Under the pieces are notes generated by a model. It did not search any database and was not told where the DNA came from. It saw only the letters and a list, made by a program, of their open reading frames with translations. A stretch of DNA of 64,000 nt, taken from NCBI RefSeq assembly GCF_963678635.1, contig NC_087067.1, positions 31,964,401 through 32,028,400 of the forward strand. The letters are read 5' to 3'. Below, one piece after another: positions 41,730 to 52,883 of this stretch. Positions within the stretch are counted from its first letter, which is position 1; every line of letters starts with the position of its first letter. The position numbers and the translations under genes were made by a program. The DNA comes from Symsagittifera roscoffensis. Taxonomy: Eukaryota > Xenacoelomorpha > Acoela > Convolutidae.

Positions 41730-42957
41730 TTTCGAATAAGACCTTAATAGCTTAGAATTAACAAAAAGAGATTAGAATTTAGACAAAACATTTTCAAAAT
41801 GTTATACGATAATGATTTAATCGAAATGTCTCTACGACTCAATAGATCAGAGCCGATATTCCGAACAATAATAGAACTACCCGGAATTGGAAGAAGACCT
41901 CGAACAAGAGAGGACATACGACAAAGTAGAAACTTACCAAATAGTTTTATGATCGTACGGCAAAAGCCAACACAAACTTTTATATTTAGAATCTTATTAG
42001 CAAAGAATTTAGATTTTCATCTGCAAACATAAAATTTTGAAGTCAATCTTCATGATCATTTCAGGCGCTAAACAAAACTATTAATGTACAATAACGATTG
42101 ATAAAAAGATCTCAGATCGTTTTCTTAATTTCTGCAGTCTTATATAAAACATACTTGAAAAATATTTATTGAAAATGAAAATAAAAATTAGTAGCATGAC
42201 AATAAATTGTAAGTAATCATAAAATCATCTGTTGTCCCAGCTTCATCACCTAAACATAACAACAATCATAAACTCACTAATATCATTAAAATACTAAATC
42301 TTTTTCTTAAATAAATGTAAACCATTTTAAACTTAAATTCACTTAATTTTAAAATTAGATCATCAAGGCTTATCCTTGGATCTCAATAATTTTTCTATTT
42401 CACCAAATTTAAAACCTGATCATCAAGGCCTGTCCTGGGATCAAAAAGAACAATTTTGTTCTCCCCCACCCACTTAGCAAGTGTCTAACGACGTCAAACG
42501 TCGATTCACTATCCAACCCTTCCAAAAGACCCAAGACTAATAGAAATTTTTAAATAAAACTAACCATTCAAATTAAGATAAACAGTGAAGAACTTCGGTT
42601 ATTCATCCTTCACTTGAACCCTCCTCTTACCAGACCCAGGATAAATCTTAGACCTAGTAAGTTTAAAATAGTATCTAACGAACTACTTGCGTTCTAATTA
42701 TACCTGAACCTTGTGGATTGATTTACTATTCTCCAACCCTTGAACACAATCAATACCCCTAAGTAAGATTAAGTAAGTTAACACCTTAGCTTAGACTAGC
42801 CACGAGAAAGTAAAAAATCATTCTTCGGAATCGATATACTTTTCTCTCCAACCCTAAATAAAAAGACCCAGGTTAAGCTAACCAAAAAATCGTAAGGACT
42901 AACAGTCTAAGAAAACAGAAATATCTAACAACTTTTGCATCCCTCATCCTAAACCTT
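41730..42957 (+). other. Long 5' leader of element E
   Basis: About 1.2 kb before the first gag-region ORF. A 77-codon frame at 41,799-42,032 (MLYDNDLIEMSLRLNRSEPI) has no recognised function. At 42,358-42,446 two copies of a GATCATCAAGGC ... CCTKGGATC module occur, each able to form a small hairpin. A GTAAGT at 42,773 is a good splice-donor match and could serve subgenomic mRNAs. Confidence 0.5.
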
Positions 42958-43419
42958 ATGTCATTCAAAAATCTAGGAAATAAGCAAACAATCGTTTTAC
43001 ACAACTGTGAGATAGATAACAAAAAATACGATCTTGTCATCACACCTCATACACAAACAGTTGGATACATTAGAACAAAACGACAAACAATAAAAAGAAA
43101 AATTATAAACAAACAAAGACAAATCACACGAAAAAGATTTTCAAAAAATAGAAACGCATTTTCAGAATCAGAAGCCAGCAATTTAGACGAACTCTACAAA
43201 TTTAAAGAATCAATTGATAAAAATTGTCCCATTCACGATCAATTATATTTTTCCGATTCAGAAACAACTTCAAATTCATCAAAAAAAGGAAAAAGAAGAA
43301 TAAAAAAGCAATACAAACACAAACCAGTACACTTGTATAATTGGAATCAACCAATTAGACACATCGATAGTTATATATTAACAGTCATCAAACGAAAAAA
43401 TGAGCCACACTCAAAGTGA
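42958..43419 (+). CDS. Element E ORF1, basic protein of unknown function
   Basis: 153 codons, strongly basic in the middle (RTKRQTIKRKIINKQRQITR), with a Ser/acidic patch and a second basic patch (KKGKRRIKKQYKHK). It lies upstream of gag and overlaps the next ORF by 20 nt. It could be the N-terminus of a large Gag precursor separated by a frameshift, or a separate accessory protein. No domain recognised. Confidence 0.55.
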   Translation: MSFKNLGNKQTIVLHNCEIDNKKYDLVITPHTQTVGYIRTKRQTIKRKIINKQRQITRKRFSKNRNAFSESEASNLDELYKFKESIDKNCPIHDQLYFSDSETTSNSSKKGKRRIKKQYKHKPVHLYNWNQPIRHIDSYILTVIKRKNEPHSK

Positions 43420-43996
43420 CGATAGTCCAGATGACGAAGAGGTTTACCCCTTCCTCATAGATGCACCCGATAATAGAGGGCAACATGATTTTTGCAAGAA
43501 TTTACTCGTAAATTTGTTTGAACCCGGAATCAGTCCATGCAAAGCAGAATTCATAGATGTAAAAATCATAAGACAAATTATTGAACATTATTTGAAAGAT
43601 ATATGTAACTTAACACAACAATATGGAATCTACACCATAGAATTCAGCACACCAAATACGAATCATCGTAAATACGTAATTCAAACAGATGATCTTGAAT
43701 TAGAATTTTCAAAAGTATTCTTAGAATATATCAAAAGCATACAGTATCATAATTCACAAAGAGCAAACTCTATATTAACTAACGAAGTTTTTGCAATAAT
43801 ATATACCTATATTTCTAAATTAGAAAAAACAGAACTTCAAAGTATCTCACCAACTGAAACATCCAAACATACAAAAGTACGACATAAAATCACATTATTT
43901 TCATTTTTTCTACATATAATCAAAGAAAATTTCACTAAAGACGATGTTTCACAACACACAAAACATGATTACAAAAAATTTTGGCATGGTTTATAA
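43400..43996 (+). CDS. Element E ORF2, upstream of gag, unknown
   Basis: 198 codons, acidic start (MSHTQSDDSPDDEEVYPFLI), then a folded-looking mixed alpha/beta sequence (EFIDVKIIRQIIEHYLKDIC, VFAIIYTYISKLEKTELQSI). It overlaps ORF1 by 20 nt and ORF3 by 16 nt, each in a different frame. The overlap with ORF3 lies in an A/T-run, so ORF2 and ORF3 may once have been one Gag frame. Matrix-like function is conceivable but not shown. Confidence 0.55.
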   Translation: MSHTQSDDSPDDEEVYPFLIDAPDNRGQHDFCKNLLVNLFEPGISPCKAEFIDVKIIRQIIEHYLKDICNLTQQYGIYTIEFSTPNTNHRKYVIQTDDLELEFSKVFLEYIKSIQYHNSQRANSILTNEVFAIIYTYISKLEKTELQSISPTETSKHTKVRHKITLFSFFLHIIKENFTKDDVSQHTKHDYKKFWHGL

Positions 43997-45714
43997 TAGA
44001 TTATTTCACACATAATTTAGACTTAATTTCACAAGCCAGAAAAAATTTCAGACCTCAAAATCCAAATGATGATACTGCCATTACAGAACAATCAGACTAC
44101 GTTTGGGACACTGAATGGTCTCATCCTACATTTATAAATATCCCACAATCTATCTCAAGTCAAGCAATAAGTACAAAATCTTACCACAGAGATTATGTAA
44201 AAGTAGTACCACTAACCATTGATGCAACACCATTAAACTACAATACATTTTTACCTGATACACGAAATAACAGTTTAAATTCGACCGTCATACACATTGA
44301 AAACCTTAATGGAACTAGAAATCTTACACAACAAGATATTCAAACACCATCACACTTCATAAATGAAGAAATTATCCAAACAACAACAACTACACAACAA
44401 AGTATTTCACCAATACATCCAAATTTAACAACACCAAGAAATACAAATACTTCACTGGCACAAGTAACCTTACAATCAACCGTTAAACCTTCGGTTGCTC
44501 CAAAATATTCACATATGGATTACCAAACATATAGACCCATGACAGTACCATCAAAACCACGAAAAACGTTCACAAGAAACACTTTTGCAGAACACAATCA
44601 TAATTATGCACAATCGTCAAAAACAAAATACCCCCCACGAAAAAATAATAATCATGTATGTTCTCACTATTGGGATAACCCAATGACAACAACCAACTCA
44701 GTAAATTTTCGAACTAATTCACATCCTCCACAGGATCATAGTGAAAATTACCCATTCTTTCAACAAAATAAAAATAAAAAGCAAGCACCTCATCATACGG
44801 ATTATTTATCATCTGATGATGATTATTTACAACCAGACATTTTTGCACCATATACCCAAGAAAATCGCACACAAGGATCGCGACGACCTCATACATGTAA
44901 TAGAATTTTTTCTCCAAATCCAACAGATACAAGAAATCAACAACCAATACATATGCCAAATCCAACTAATACACAATCTTTTCAACCAATTCAACCACAA
45001 AACCCAATGAATATGCACTCGTATCAACCAACTCAAATGCAAAATGAAATACCACTTCCATATTACCTTCAGCAACACGAAATAACAAAAAATCAACTTT
45101 CAAATTTTTCGCAAATGCCAAATGCCGCAGAATCACTACAAATGACAACGAATCCATACCTCATGGGTGGATCATCAATAACATCAAATAAACAACTGAT
45201 GGTTTTTACAGGAACAGACCCTGAATATTCTGTAGAAGATTATTTAAATGCAGTAACAGCAAATTTAATTTTAAATATAGGACCTGAACCAATTAATACG
45301 CCACTACATCAAAATTGGATACATAGACGCACAGCATTGATACAAACAACTTTAGATGGCGCAGCTCAAAAATGGTTTTCAGTATTACCTATAGAAATAA
45401 AATCAGACTTGAAAAGATTTACACAAGAATTTTCAAAAGTGTTTGACTCCGAAAGAAATAAACAACACCAAAGAGTTTTATGTAACGAAATTCTCAGATT
45501 ACAAAATAAAACTATCAAACAATTAGCAGTACTTATCGAAACACTAGTCCGAAAAGCATATTCATTTATTACACATGACTATAAAAACAACAAAAATGAC
45601 AGAAATTTTAATGATGACCTTAACACCTCAATTAAGGAAAACAGCAATAAAAAAGAGAGCATCTCATCCTTCCTCAATTCGAGAGCCAGATTTAGATTTT
45701 CGAAAACTATTTGA
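43981..45714 (+). CDS. Element E Gag: disordered N-terminal region and capsid
   Basis: 577 codons. Residues about 1-390 are rich in Thr, Asn, Gln, Pro and His with degenerate repeats (PNPTNTQSFQPIQPQNPMN). Residues about 410-530 match retrotransposon capsid in layout: FTGTDPEYSVEDYLNAVTAN, RRTALIQTTLDGAAQKWFSV, LKRFTQEFSKVFDSERNKQH. The frame diverges after about residue 530; the continuing capsid and nucleocapsid sequence is in the next frame (ORF4), so a small indel in 45,560-45,600 probably split a single gag. Confidence 0.8.
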   Translation: MAWFIIDYFTHNLDLISQARKNFRPQNPNDDTAITEQSDYVWDTEWSHPTFINIPQSISSQAISTKSYHRDYVKVVPLTIDATPLNYNTFLPDTRNNSLNSTVIHIENLNGTRNLTQQDIQTPSHFINEEIIQTTTTTQQSISPIHPNLTTPRNTNTSLAQVTLQSTVKPSVAPKYSHMDYQTYRPMTVPSKPRKTFTRNTFAEHNHNYAQSSKTKYPPRKNNNHVCSHYWDNPMTTTNSVNFRTNSHPPQDHSENYPFFQQNKNKKQAPHHTDYLSSDDDYLQPDIFAPYTQENRTQGSRRPHTCNRIFSPNPTDTRNQQPIHMPNPTNTQSFQPIQPQNPMNMHSYQPTQMQNEIPLPYYLQQHEITKNQLSNFSQMPNAAESLQMTTNPYLMGGSSITSNKQLMVFTGTDPEYSVEDYLNAVTANLILNIGPEPINTPLHQNWIHRRTALIQTTLDGAAQKWFSVLPIEIKSDLKRFTQEFSKVFDSERNKQHQRVLCNEILRLQNKTIKQLAVLIETLVRKAYSFITHDYKNNKNDRNFNDDLNTSIKENSNKKESISSFLNSRARFRFSKTI

Positions 45715-47551
45715 CAAACTAGAGCAAGCGAAAATCACAATGAAACTTGAAGAAACAGAAAATCTAAAACTACAATATGTTAATCGAATTGAAACAAACA
45801 CTACACATATAAATAACATACAGGAATCAGATACAGACCTAGTTGAAAAAATCACTGAAATACTAAATATTTATGAAAAACCCTCAAATTTTAGAGGCAA
45901 ACCATCTTTCAAAAAATGGTGTAATTATTGCCGACGATACGGACACAGTATTTCCGAATGTAGACAAAAACAACAAGATAACCAAAACAAACCTCAAAAG
46001 CATAAAGAACCAAATAAATCGTTCTATCAATATATGAAAAAAGATCAAAATCTACCAAACAAAAATATATACAGTAACAACAGTTCAGGAAAACCACTTC
46101 CGAACAACACCAATTACACAAGGAATCAATCACCATATAACTCAAGTTATAGAGGAAGATCACCGGAACGAAGAAATACACAAAATTCATCACAAAATAA
46201 TTATAATCGATCAAATAGTCGAAATAACTATTCGAGATCAAATTCCAATGCAACACAATTCGTTTCTAGATCCAGTTCCCAATCAAACCCAAGAAATAAA
46301 CACTATTCCAATAATCAATCACGAAACTCATCATACAACAGAACTAGAAACTATTCACATAATCGAAATAGAAGTTATTCGAACAATCGAAATCAGAATT
46401 ACCCGAACAATCGATCAAGAAATAACTCGTATAATAGATCAAACTATCACAGATCAAATGACAATTATCAAAACAGATCACGGAATAATTCACAAAATCG
46501 AAATTCAAGTTATAATAATCAATATAGAAATTATTCCCAATCACCACATAGGAATAATAACCATTATAATAATTCTAAACATCGATACAGAAGTAGTACA
46601 CCAAAACATCAAAGACATATTAATCAAGTACAGTCAAATGAAGAAACAACATCAGACCCCCCAGGTATTGATGACACAGGAAGTAACGAACTACAACTAA
46701 ATCAAATAAACTGTGGATCATCAGATACAGAAAGTGATACAGAAAATACCATCTCCGTAAATATGATAACAGTCGAAAACGACTGTGAACCTATCATATA
46801 TGAACAACCTTTTACATCACATATATATGAAAATCAATTGGAACTCCTTCACAATTGTTATATTGAACCCATTAATACTACACAAACTGCACAAGAAATA
46901 AACGAAATTAACACGGTAAATAAACCCGATGAAAAAGACAAAACAAAATGTTTAAACACAAATCATATTTATCAAAATATACAAAAAGAAAAACCCAGAG
47001 AAAAAATTTGGACAATACCATTTCTCTTAGAAAGTCCAAGAAACAAAGAATTTCAACCACCAGATCTTGAAATTGATTTTTTAATTGATTCAGGAGCAGA
47101 ATCAAACATAATTAATATTCTCACATGGAATGAAATCAAAACATTACATCCAAAATTAACGCCTCTTGCAACCTCCTGTAACCTAGCAACAGCACAAGGA
47201 TCAACATTAGTAAATTATGGAAAAATCCAATTATTCCTTCTCCCCACAAGAACAATGGAGCAAAAAAAAATCCTAAACAAACCATTTAAACAAATATTTC
47301 ATATTACTGATATCAAACACAATATCATTGGCATACCATTTATATCAAAATATATACCAACAATCAACATCTTAAATAGTAAAATACTGATCAAAGATAA
47401 GTACACAAAAACAAAAAATACAGCTCTAACATTTTTTCAAAGATTAAAAAAACAACCACCATTCTTCTCAAAATTTTATCCAATTTATAACCAACAACGG
47501 AAAAACTTGAAACCACTATCAGGAAATATATATAATTATTCAATAAAATAA
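45575..47551 (+). CDS. Element E Gag-nucleocapsid and aspartic protease
   Basis: 658 codons. The N-terminus continues the capsid (EILMMTLTPQLRKTAIKKRA). A canonical CCHC knuckle, CNYCRRYGHSISEC, is at about residues 116-129. A very long Asn/Ser/Arg/Tyr-rich basic region (about 150-350) probably binds RNA. The protease follows, with the active-site motif LIDSGAES at about residue 505 and the C-terminal motif HNIIGIPFISKY. It ends with TAA at 47,549-47,551, in the same frame as the RT ORF downstream. Confidence 0.85.
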   Translation: MTIKTTKMTEILMMTLTPQLRKTAIKKRASHPSSIREPDLDFRKLFDKLEQAKITMKLEETENLKLQYVNRIETNTTHINNIQESDTDLVEKITEILNIYEKPSNFRGKPSFKKWCNYCRRYGHSISECRQKQQDNQNKPQKHKEPNKSFYQYMKKDQNLPNKNIYSNNSSGKPLPNNTNYTRNQSPYNSSYRGRSPERRNTQNSSQNNYNRSNSRNNYSRSNSNATQFVSRSSSQSNPRNKHYSNNQSRNSSYNRTRNYSHNRNRSYSNNRNQNYPNNRSRNNSYNRSNYHRSNDNYQNRSRNNSQNRNSSYNNQYRNYSQSPHRNNNHYNNSKHRYRSSTPKHQRHINQVQSNEETTSDPPGIDDTGSNELQLNQINCGSSDTESDTENTISVNMITVENDCEPIIYEQPFTSHIYENQLELLHNCYIEPINTTQTAQEINEINTVNKPDEKDKTKCLNTNHIYQNIQKEKPREKIWTIPFLLESPRNKEFQPPDLEIDFLIDSGAESNIINILTWNEIKTLHPKLTPLATSCNLATAQGSTLVNYGKIQLFLLPTRTMEQKKILNKPFKQIFHITDIKHNIIGIPFISKYIPTINILNSKILIKDKYTKTKNTALTFFQRLKKQPPFFSKFYPIYNQQRKNLKPLSGNIYNYSIK

Positions 47552-47593
47552 GTTCACCAGTATGATAAAAGTCAAAATAAACAACAACTTTTT

Positions 47594-49489
47594 ATGTCAG
47601 ACTTTGAATTTAAACCTATTCACAAGTTTTTCAAAATCACGATTTCATCTATAAAATATTTGAAAAACACGAATTCCGACATCATTTTGCTACACGTGTA
47701 TAACAATACACCGTATCAAGTAACATTACCTTTAGGACTTTTAGGATATTGCGAAAGAAACGCTACAATCTCACCCATACATGAAATAGCATACCGCGTA
47801 AATAATATACTCCAATTATTAGATATTTGCCAATCCACAATTCTTAACGAAGAATTATCCATAAATAACATAATAAGCAATGAAAAGAGAAACACAGATT
47901 ATTTCACAAAAACACCATATTTTAAACCAACATTCAATATAACAAATTACACAAAAGAACAACAACAATTTTTAACAATGTTTAATTTTGAACACTCACA
48001 AATTACACAAATCGAATTTGACAAACTAGCAAAACAACTGTTAAAATATTCAACAGTCTACGCAACATCAAAATTTGATGTTGGGAAAATCAGTTCATCG
48101 CTACATCTCCCGTTAAAACCTGCAGTTTTCAAAAAACAAAGAGCTAGTAAAGTACCAATTCATTTACATGACAAAGTAAACAGATTACTTGATATTTTAG
48201 AACAATACAAAATTATCTCACCAGTAAATAAAGAAGAACAACCAAAAGGTAACACATTTATTAACCCTGTTATCATTCTAGCAAAAGGAGAATCATTAAA
48301 AATAGTTTTAGATGCTAGATACCTCAATTCATTAATAGACGAATCAAAATGCAATTGGCCTAATGAACCAATACAAGTTATTTTAACAAAAATAAACGGA
48401 AAATACTTTACAACCGCAGATATGAATAGTGCATACAATCAAATGCCACTAGATGAACAATCACGACGTTTAACACAATTTGTTATTGGAAATCAACAAT
48501 TTGAATTCAACCGCCTATTCTATGGAATTTCCATAGGACCAGCAGCATTTTCAGCTTTTATGAGCAAAATTTTTAGACCACTAATACTCAAGAAAAACGA
48601 AATCACCTATTTAGACGATGTTTTTATGCAATCACAAACAAAAGAAGAAATGTTTACAGTTTTAGAACACTATCATAAAATACTTCAGAACAAAAATCTG
48701 AAGGCCGCCCCCGATAAATCACACATCTTTTTAACACGAGTTAAATTTTTAGGACATAATATAGAAAGAAACACAATCACTCCATTAAAATCACGCATTG
48801 ATGCTATTCAAAAACTTCAACCACCAACAAACAAAAAGAAAATCCAAGAATTCCTTGGAATGTTAAATTTCTTAAGCAAGTACGTTTATAAAATGCAATT
48901 ATATTTAAGACCGTTCTATATTATCCTCAGACAACAAAATAATTTTGAATGGACCACTGAACATCAAACACGATTTGGAGAAATTAAGAAACTTTTAACT
49001 GAACAAATTTCAAACACAATTCCAGATCAAAATCAACCATTCTATGCAATGTGCGATGCTTCAAATTTTGGCATCGGCGCAGCATTATTACAATCACATA
49101 GTGGTACAAATAAAATAAACCTTTTATCAGCAAATTCCCGATTATTCACTCACGCAGAGCTACGACTCTCAACTCTAATGAGAGAATGTACAGCTATAAT
49201 TTATACACTTACAGAATATGAATTTCTGATACTTGGATCAAAACATCCAACAGTTCTATTCACAGATCATAAACCAATCATTTTTCTCTTTACACAAAAT
49301 TCAAATCCCAATCACCGAGTTTATAGTTTTCAATTAATTCTAAAGAAATTTCCAAACTTACATATAGTTTGGACAGCAGGAAAGGATCTTGCATTACCAG
49401 ATACATTAAGTCGAAATACACCACCTGAATTACTTACACGAAAAACTACAGTTGAAATACCCAAGAATATAAAATTTTACCTTGCATAA
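47594..49489 (+). CDS. Element E reverse transcriptase and RNase H
   Basis: 631 codons, the best-preserved gene of the element. RT: VPIHLHDKVNRLLDILEQYK, LKIVLDARYLNSLID, TADMNSAYNQMPLDEQ, FNRLFYGISIGPAAFSAFMS and the intact catalytic YLDD at about residues 339-342. RNase H: CDASNFGIGAALL, ECTAIIYTLTEYEF, FTDHKPIIF and LPDTLSRN, with the four acidic positions present. The frame is the same as the upstream gag-protease ORF, one TAA away, and also the same as the sequence after its own TAA (49,487-49,489), so Pol was originally longer. Confidence 0.92.
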   Translation: MSDFEFKPIHKFFKITISSIKYLKNTNSDIILLHVYNNTPYQVTLPLGLLGYCERNATISPIHEIAYRVNNILQLLDICQSTILNEELSINNIISNEKRNTDYFTKTPYFKPTFNITNYTKEQQQFLTMFNFEHSQITQIEFDKLAKQLLKYSTVYATSKFDVGKISSSLHLPLKPAVFKKQRASKVPIHLHDKVNRLLDILEQYKIISPVNKEEQPKGNTFINPVIILAKGESLKIVLDARYLNSLIDESKCNWPNEPIQVILTKINGKYFTTADMNSAYNQMPLDEQSRRLTQFVIGNQQFEFNRLFYGISIGPAAFSAFMSKIFRPLILKKNEITYLDDVFMQSQTKEEMFTVLEHYHKILQNKNLKAAPDKSHIFLTRVKFLGHNIERNTITPLKSRIDAIQKLQPPTNKKKIQEFLGMLNFLSKYVYKMQLYLRPFYIILRQQNNFEWTTEHQTRFGEIKKLLTEQISNTIPDQNQPFYAMCDASNFGIGAALLQSHSGTNKINLLSANSRLFTHAELRLSTLMRECTAIIYTLTEYEFLILGSKHPTVLFTDHKPIIFLFTQNSNPNHRVYSFQLILKKFPNLHIVWTAGKDLALPDTLSRNTPPELLTRKTTVEIPKNIKFYLA

Positions 49490-50036
49490 GATGAAACATC
49501 ACCCCGACTAGAATGCAAATATGCAGTAAAAACTGACTTTGACCAATCACAAATAAATAACCTAGAACATTTTCCACTTTACTTAGATTGCCAAAATAAT
49601 CACTACGAAGTTCATCTACTAGGAGCATCAACTTTCAAAAGAATTCCATACTGACAATGGATAAAAAATAACACCCAACAAAAAAAAATGAAACACCACT
49701 CGCATAAAAAAGACCTTTTTCCATTAATTGAAAAAGAAAATTTAACTGATAAAATAAATTTATCAGGACCACAAACAAATGATTCAAAACACAATAAATC
49801 AAGTTTTTGACCTTCATGACCCACTTGACACAAATCCCCTATCAAAACTAGAAATTGACAATATTTTTCTCCCTCCAACAGATAAAATTTCCCTTGAACT
49901 CTTAAAACAATATCAAAGTCTCGACCCAGTAATTAGACAATTAAAATCATGGCACAAATACAACACTAAGCCCGTAAAAGCAGATACCACAATTTTAGGA
50001 AACAAAAACACTCCTCCGATATTTCCGAAAATTTAA
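49490..50036 (+). pseudogene. Element E Pol linker between RNase H and integrase
   Basis: After the stop at 49,489 the same frame continues (LECKYAVKTDFDQSQINNLE, FPLYLDCQNNHYEVHLLGAS), meets a TGA near 49,652 and another at about 49,808. A different frame takes over (49,779-50,036: FDLHDPLDTNPLSKLEIDNI, SLDPVIRQLKSWHK). The continued sense content past the stops shows that these are nonsense and frameshift mutations in a former single Pol. Confidence 0.65.
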
Positions 50037-51639
50037 TAACACAGCAATTAATGAAAATACAGATCTTCTAGAATATCAATTAAATGATTCTACAGTTCCC
50101 TGTCTCCCTTAAATTATGATTCTAATAGCTTTTAACATTTCACATACACAAAACACTAAAGGACACTCTGGATCAGAGAAAACATATTCAAATTTTACAC
50201 ACAAAATTTTTATTTCCCAAATGCACCAATTTGGATAAAAGTACTATGCAATGATTGTATAGTATGTCAGCTAAATAAACCTTATCCAAATCAAAAACAG
50301 ATAGCACATAAACAAGATTTTAAAGGACAAAGTTTATATTTTAACCATCCTATTTCATTCGATACAAAAGGACCAATTTCACCATCCTCTGAAGGAAACT
50401 CCTACATTATGGTAATTGTTCATGCATTTACACATTATGTAGCACTCAACCCAGTACCACATTGTAACGCTTATTATGCTTACACAACACTTTATGAACA
50501 CTGGATAGCTAAATTCGGATTACCCGAAATCTTAGTTACAGACAACGGTACAGAATTCATAAATAATGAAATCATCACACTCTGTCACTTACATAATATC
50601 AAAGACAAACCACGTACATCTCATGCACCTTGGACAAACGGTTTAGTCGAAGGTATGAACCGTTCACTACAAGAATATCTTAGATGTATCATAAATGGAA
50701 ATGATACAAGATACACAGAATGGTCAGCAGATGTAAAATTTTTTCCCTTAGCATAATTCACAAATTACGACAACTCTAGGAATGTCACCATACGAAATGG
50801 TTTTTAATCAAAAGCCACGTAAGCCAATTATGTTTACAGCAAACTCTCATAAAAATGCACAAGGTCATTGCCAACCAAATAAAGACTCAGTTTGTTATAA
50901 CCTACCTTTACACACGCATGATGAAGATCATTTTCATCACCCACAAATCCTTAAATTAGCCTCCGGTACACACACCGAATGGATTTTAAATAGAAATAAA
51001 AAAACACAATGAAATTTACCAAAGAGTAACAAAAAAAATGTTACAAAGGCAAAACATTAACGAACAAATAAATTCACGCTTTACACCAGCCTCAGATTAA
51101 AAATTGGAACATTTGTCTTAATACCTAATTTTAATACACAAAAAGGAATTTCTAAAAAATTACAACCCCTTCGCAAAAGACCATACCAAATAATTGCCAA
51201 ACCCACTGACGTAACATATAAAATCACCAATTCAGACCAAAAAGAAATTGTTCAACATCGGAACAATCTATTGCCTTACTACCCAAAAGAATACGCACTA
51301 CGCGAATTAACTCAATTATACTCTTTCACAGGTTTAAAAGTTATTCAAAATCACCCACATACGGAAAATGAAATAAATGAACAAAACGACATTCACCTTG
51401 AAAAACAAAATAAAAAACCAACTACAACCCAAAACAATACAAAAAAGCTAGATCAAAAAATACCTCAAAAAGAAAGGAAAAATAGAAAAATGATAGAAAA
51501 AATTATACCACAAGAACAAGTCGAGAAATCAGAACATAGAGAGTCATCACGACTTAGAAATCAACCACGTAAAAACTACAAAACATTCATCCCACAATCT
51601 AAAATATTAAAGAAAGTTGAATTTCAAAAACAGCTTTAA
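50037..51639 (+). pseudogene. Element E integrase, broken into several frames
   Basis: Zinc-binding region with HTQNTKGHSGSEKTYSNF and CNDCIVCQLNK on either side of a frameshift (about 50,150-50,270). Catalytic core: first Asp in SFDTKGPISP (50,355-50,370), second in VTDNGTEF (50,535-50,555), Glu in NGLVEGMNRSLQ (50,640-50,675), all three present. A stop at 50,754-50,756 and a frame change precede the C-terminal part (50,782-51,012 and 51,271-51,639: KLQPLRKRPYQIIAKPTDVT, then a Lys/Gln/Glu-rich basic tail). Confidence 0.8.
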
Positions 51640-52461
51640 TTTTAAAATTAATAATCCTTGCACCTCTGGATCATATTGAACTTTCCTTTTTTCAAAATAA
51701 CATGCTGACAAACACGCAACAATTCTAGTTCAGATTCAGCCAATAAGATTCATTCAACCCGTCACTTTCTATAACTATAACACCAACCTATTAGACGAAA
51801 GATAATAAACTCCAGGCATATCTATAACTATTACTTTACAACCTCCAGGTCAAAAATAAGCAAACCATTCAAACTTGACAACTAAAATAAATACTGCCAT
51901 AATATTATAACCCTATCTTATCTAATAACGCAAAGATCAACAATATTTTCACAACTTAGACCTCAAAAACCCCCCAACTAAAAATGATAAATTAGCCTAA
52001 AGTAAAAATACGACCATGTTAATTTAGGCTAAAGTACAAAAAACTCAAAAATACCCCAGATCACCTGACAATTAAAAATAAAGCAAAGAAGACCTCCCGA
52101 ACACCATAAAATTCGCCCCCTACAATTTTTCACAAAACTCAACCCAATTGTCAAAAAAATCAATAAATAAATCGACCACACTTGAAAATCGCCCCAAACA
52201 ACAAAAAATATTCGACCAAGAAGCCATTTCTTAAATGCTCTTCTCTCGATCAGTCAATACAATTTTCAATATTTTCATAAACTTTTAACAATACTTAAAC
52301 TTTTATTCATATTTCTCTTTGATACTTTTGAAGCTTTTATAATAATTTTAATCATTTTTTGCAATATTTTTTAAATTTTCTACTCCCTATTTGAAATATA
52401 TCTCCAACTTTCCCAAATCATTGACCATATTCACAGGTACGATAACCCAAACTTTATTTAA
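51640..52461 (+). other. Element E gap between pol and the 3' genes
   Basis: About 820 bp without a convincing ORF. A stem-loop with perfect 10-bp arms lies at 51,992-52,001 and 52,023-52,032 (TTAGCCTAAA / TTTAGGCTAA). T-rich tracts at 52,260-52,400 could serve as a splice-acceptor polypyrimidine tract for 3' mRNAs. Confidence 0.45.
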
Positions 52462-52746
52462 ATGATACGAACAATTTTTACTAGAACAGATATTTTTTTA
52501 CTATTTGTAATTTTTATAACTTTTTTATCATCTCTAATATTGACAATATGCAAATGTATAAAAAAATTAATCATAACATTCGCCTTTGCAACAATCCTTT
52601 TAATTCTTTTCCTTGAAGAATACTACAAAAACATAAATTTTTTCACTAAGAAAAATCAATCAGACAACCTTCAAAAATTGCTAACCAACAATCACACAGT
52701 CAGTCTTCACCGACATCATCCCAAGAAAACCCGACAATACCTATAA
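52462..52746 (+). CDS. Element E small membrane protein ORF
   Basis: 94 codons. Two closely spaced hydrophobic helices (IFLLFVIFITFLSSLILTI and LIITFAFATILLILFL) are separated by a Cys/Lys-rich turn (CKCIKK) and followed by a polar basic tail. It lies between pol and env. The tail runs, after a frame change at about 52,690-52,750, into the Pro-rich frame 52,884-53,366, so the two may be one membrane-anchored protein with a long disordered tail. Function unknown; a viroporin or Env partner is speculation. Confidence 0.5.
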   Translation: MIRTIFTRTDIFLLFVIFITFLSSLILTICKCIKKLIITFAFATILLILFLEEYYKNINFFTKKNQSDNLQKLLTNNHTVSLHRHHPKKTRQYL

Positions 52747-52883
52747 CTACCCAAAACCCCCAAACATCCACACGAATTTTTTTCCAAGATAACCCATACA
52801 CTTTTGAAGAACGACACGCTCGCTTATCTGAACCATTAGAACCAGTTCAGCGACAGGCACTCCTAAGTGAACCAACATATAAC

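Noticed and set aside
46080-46620. Asn/Ser/Arg/Tyr repeat region as a separate gene or satellite
   Set aside because: It is in frame between the zinc knuckle and protease of element E and looks like a low-complexity RNA-binding region.
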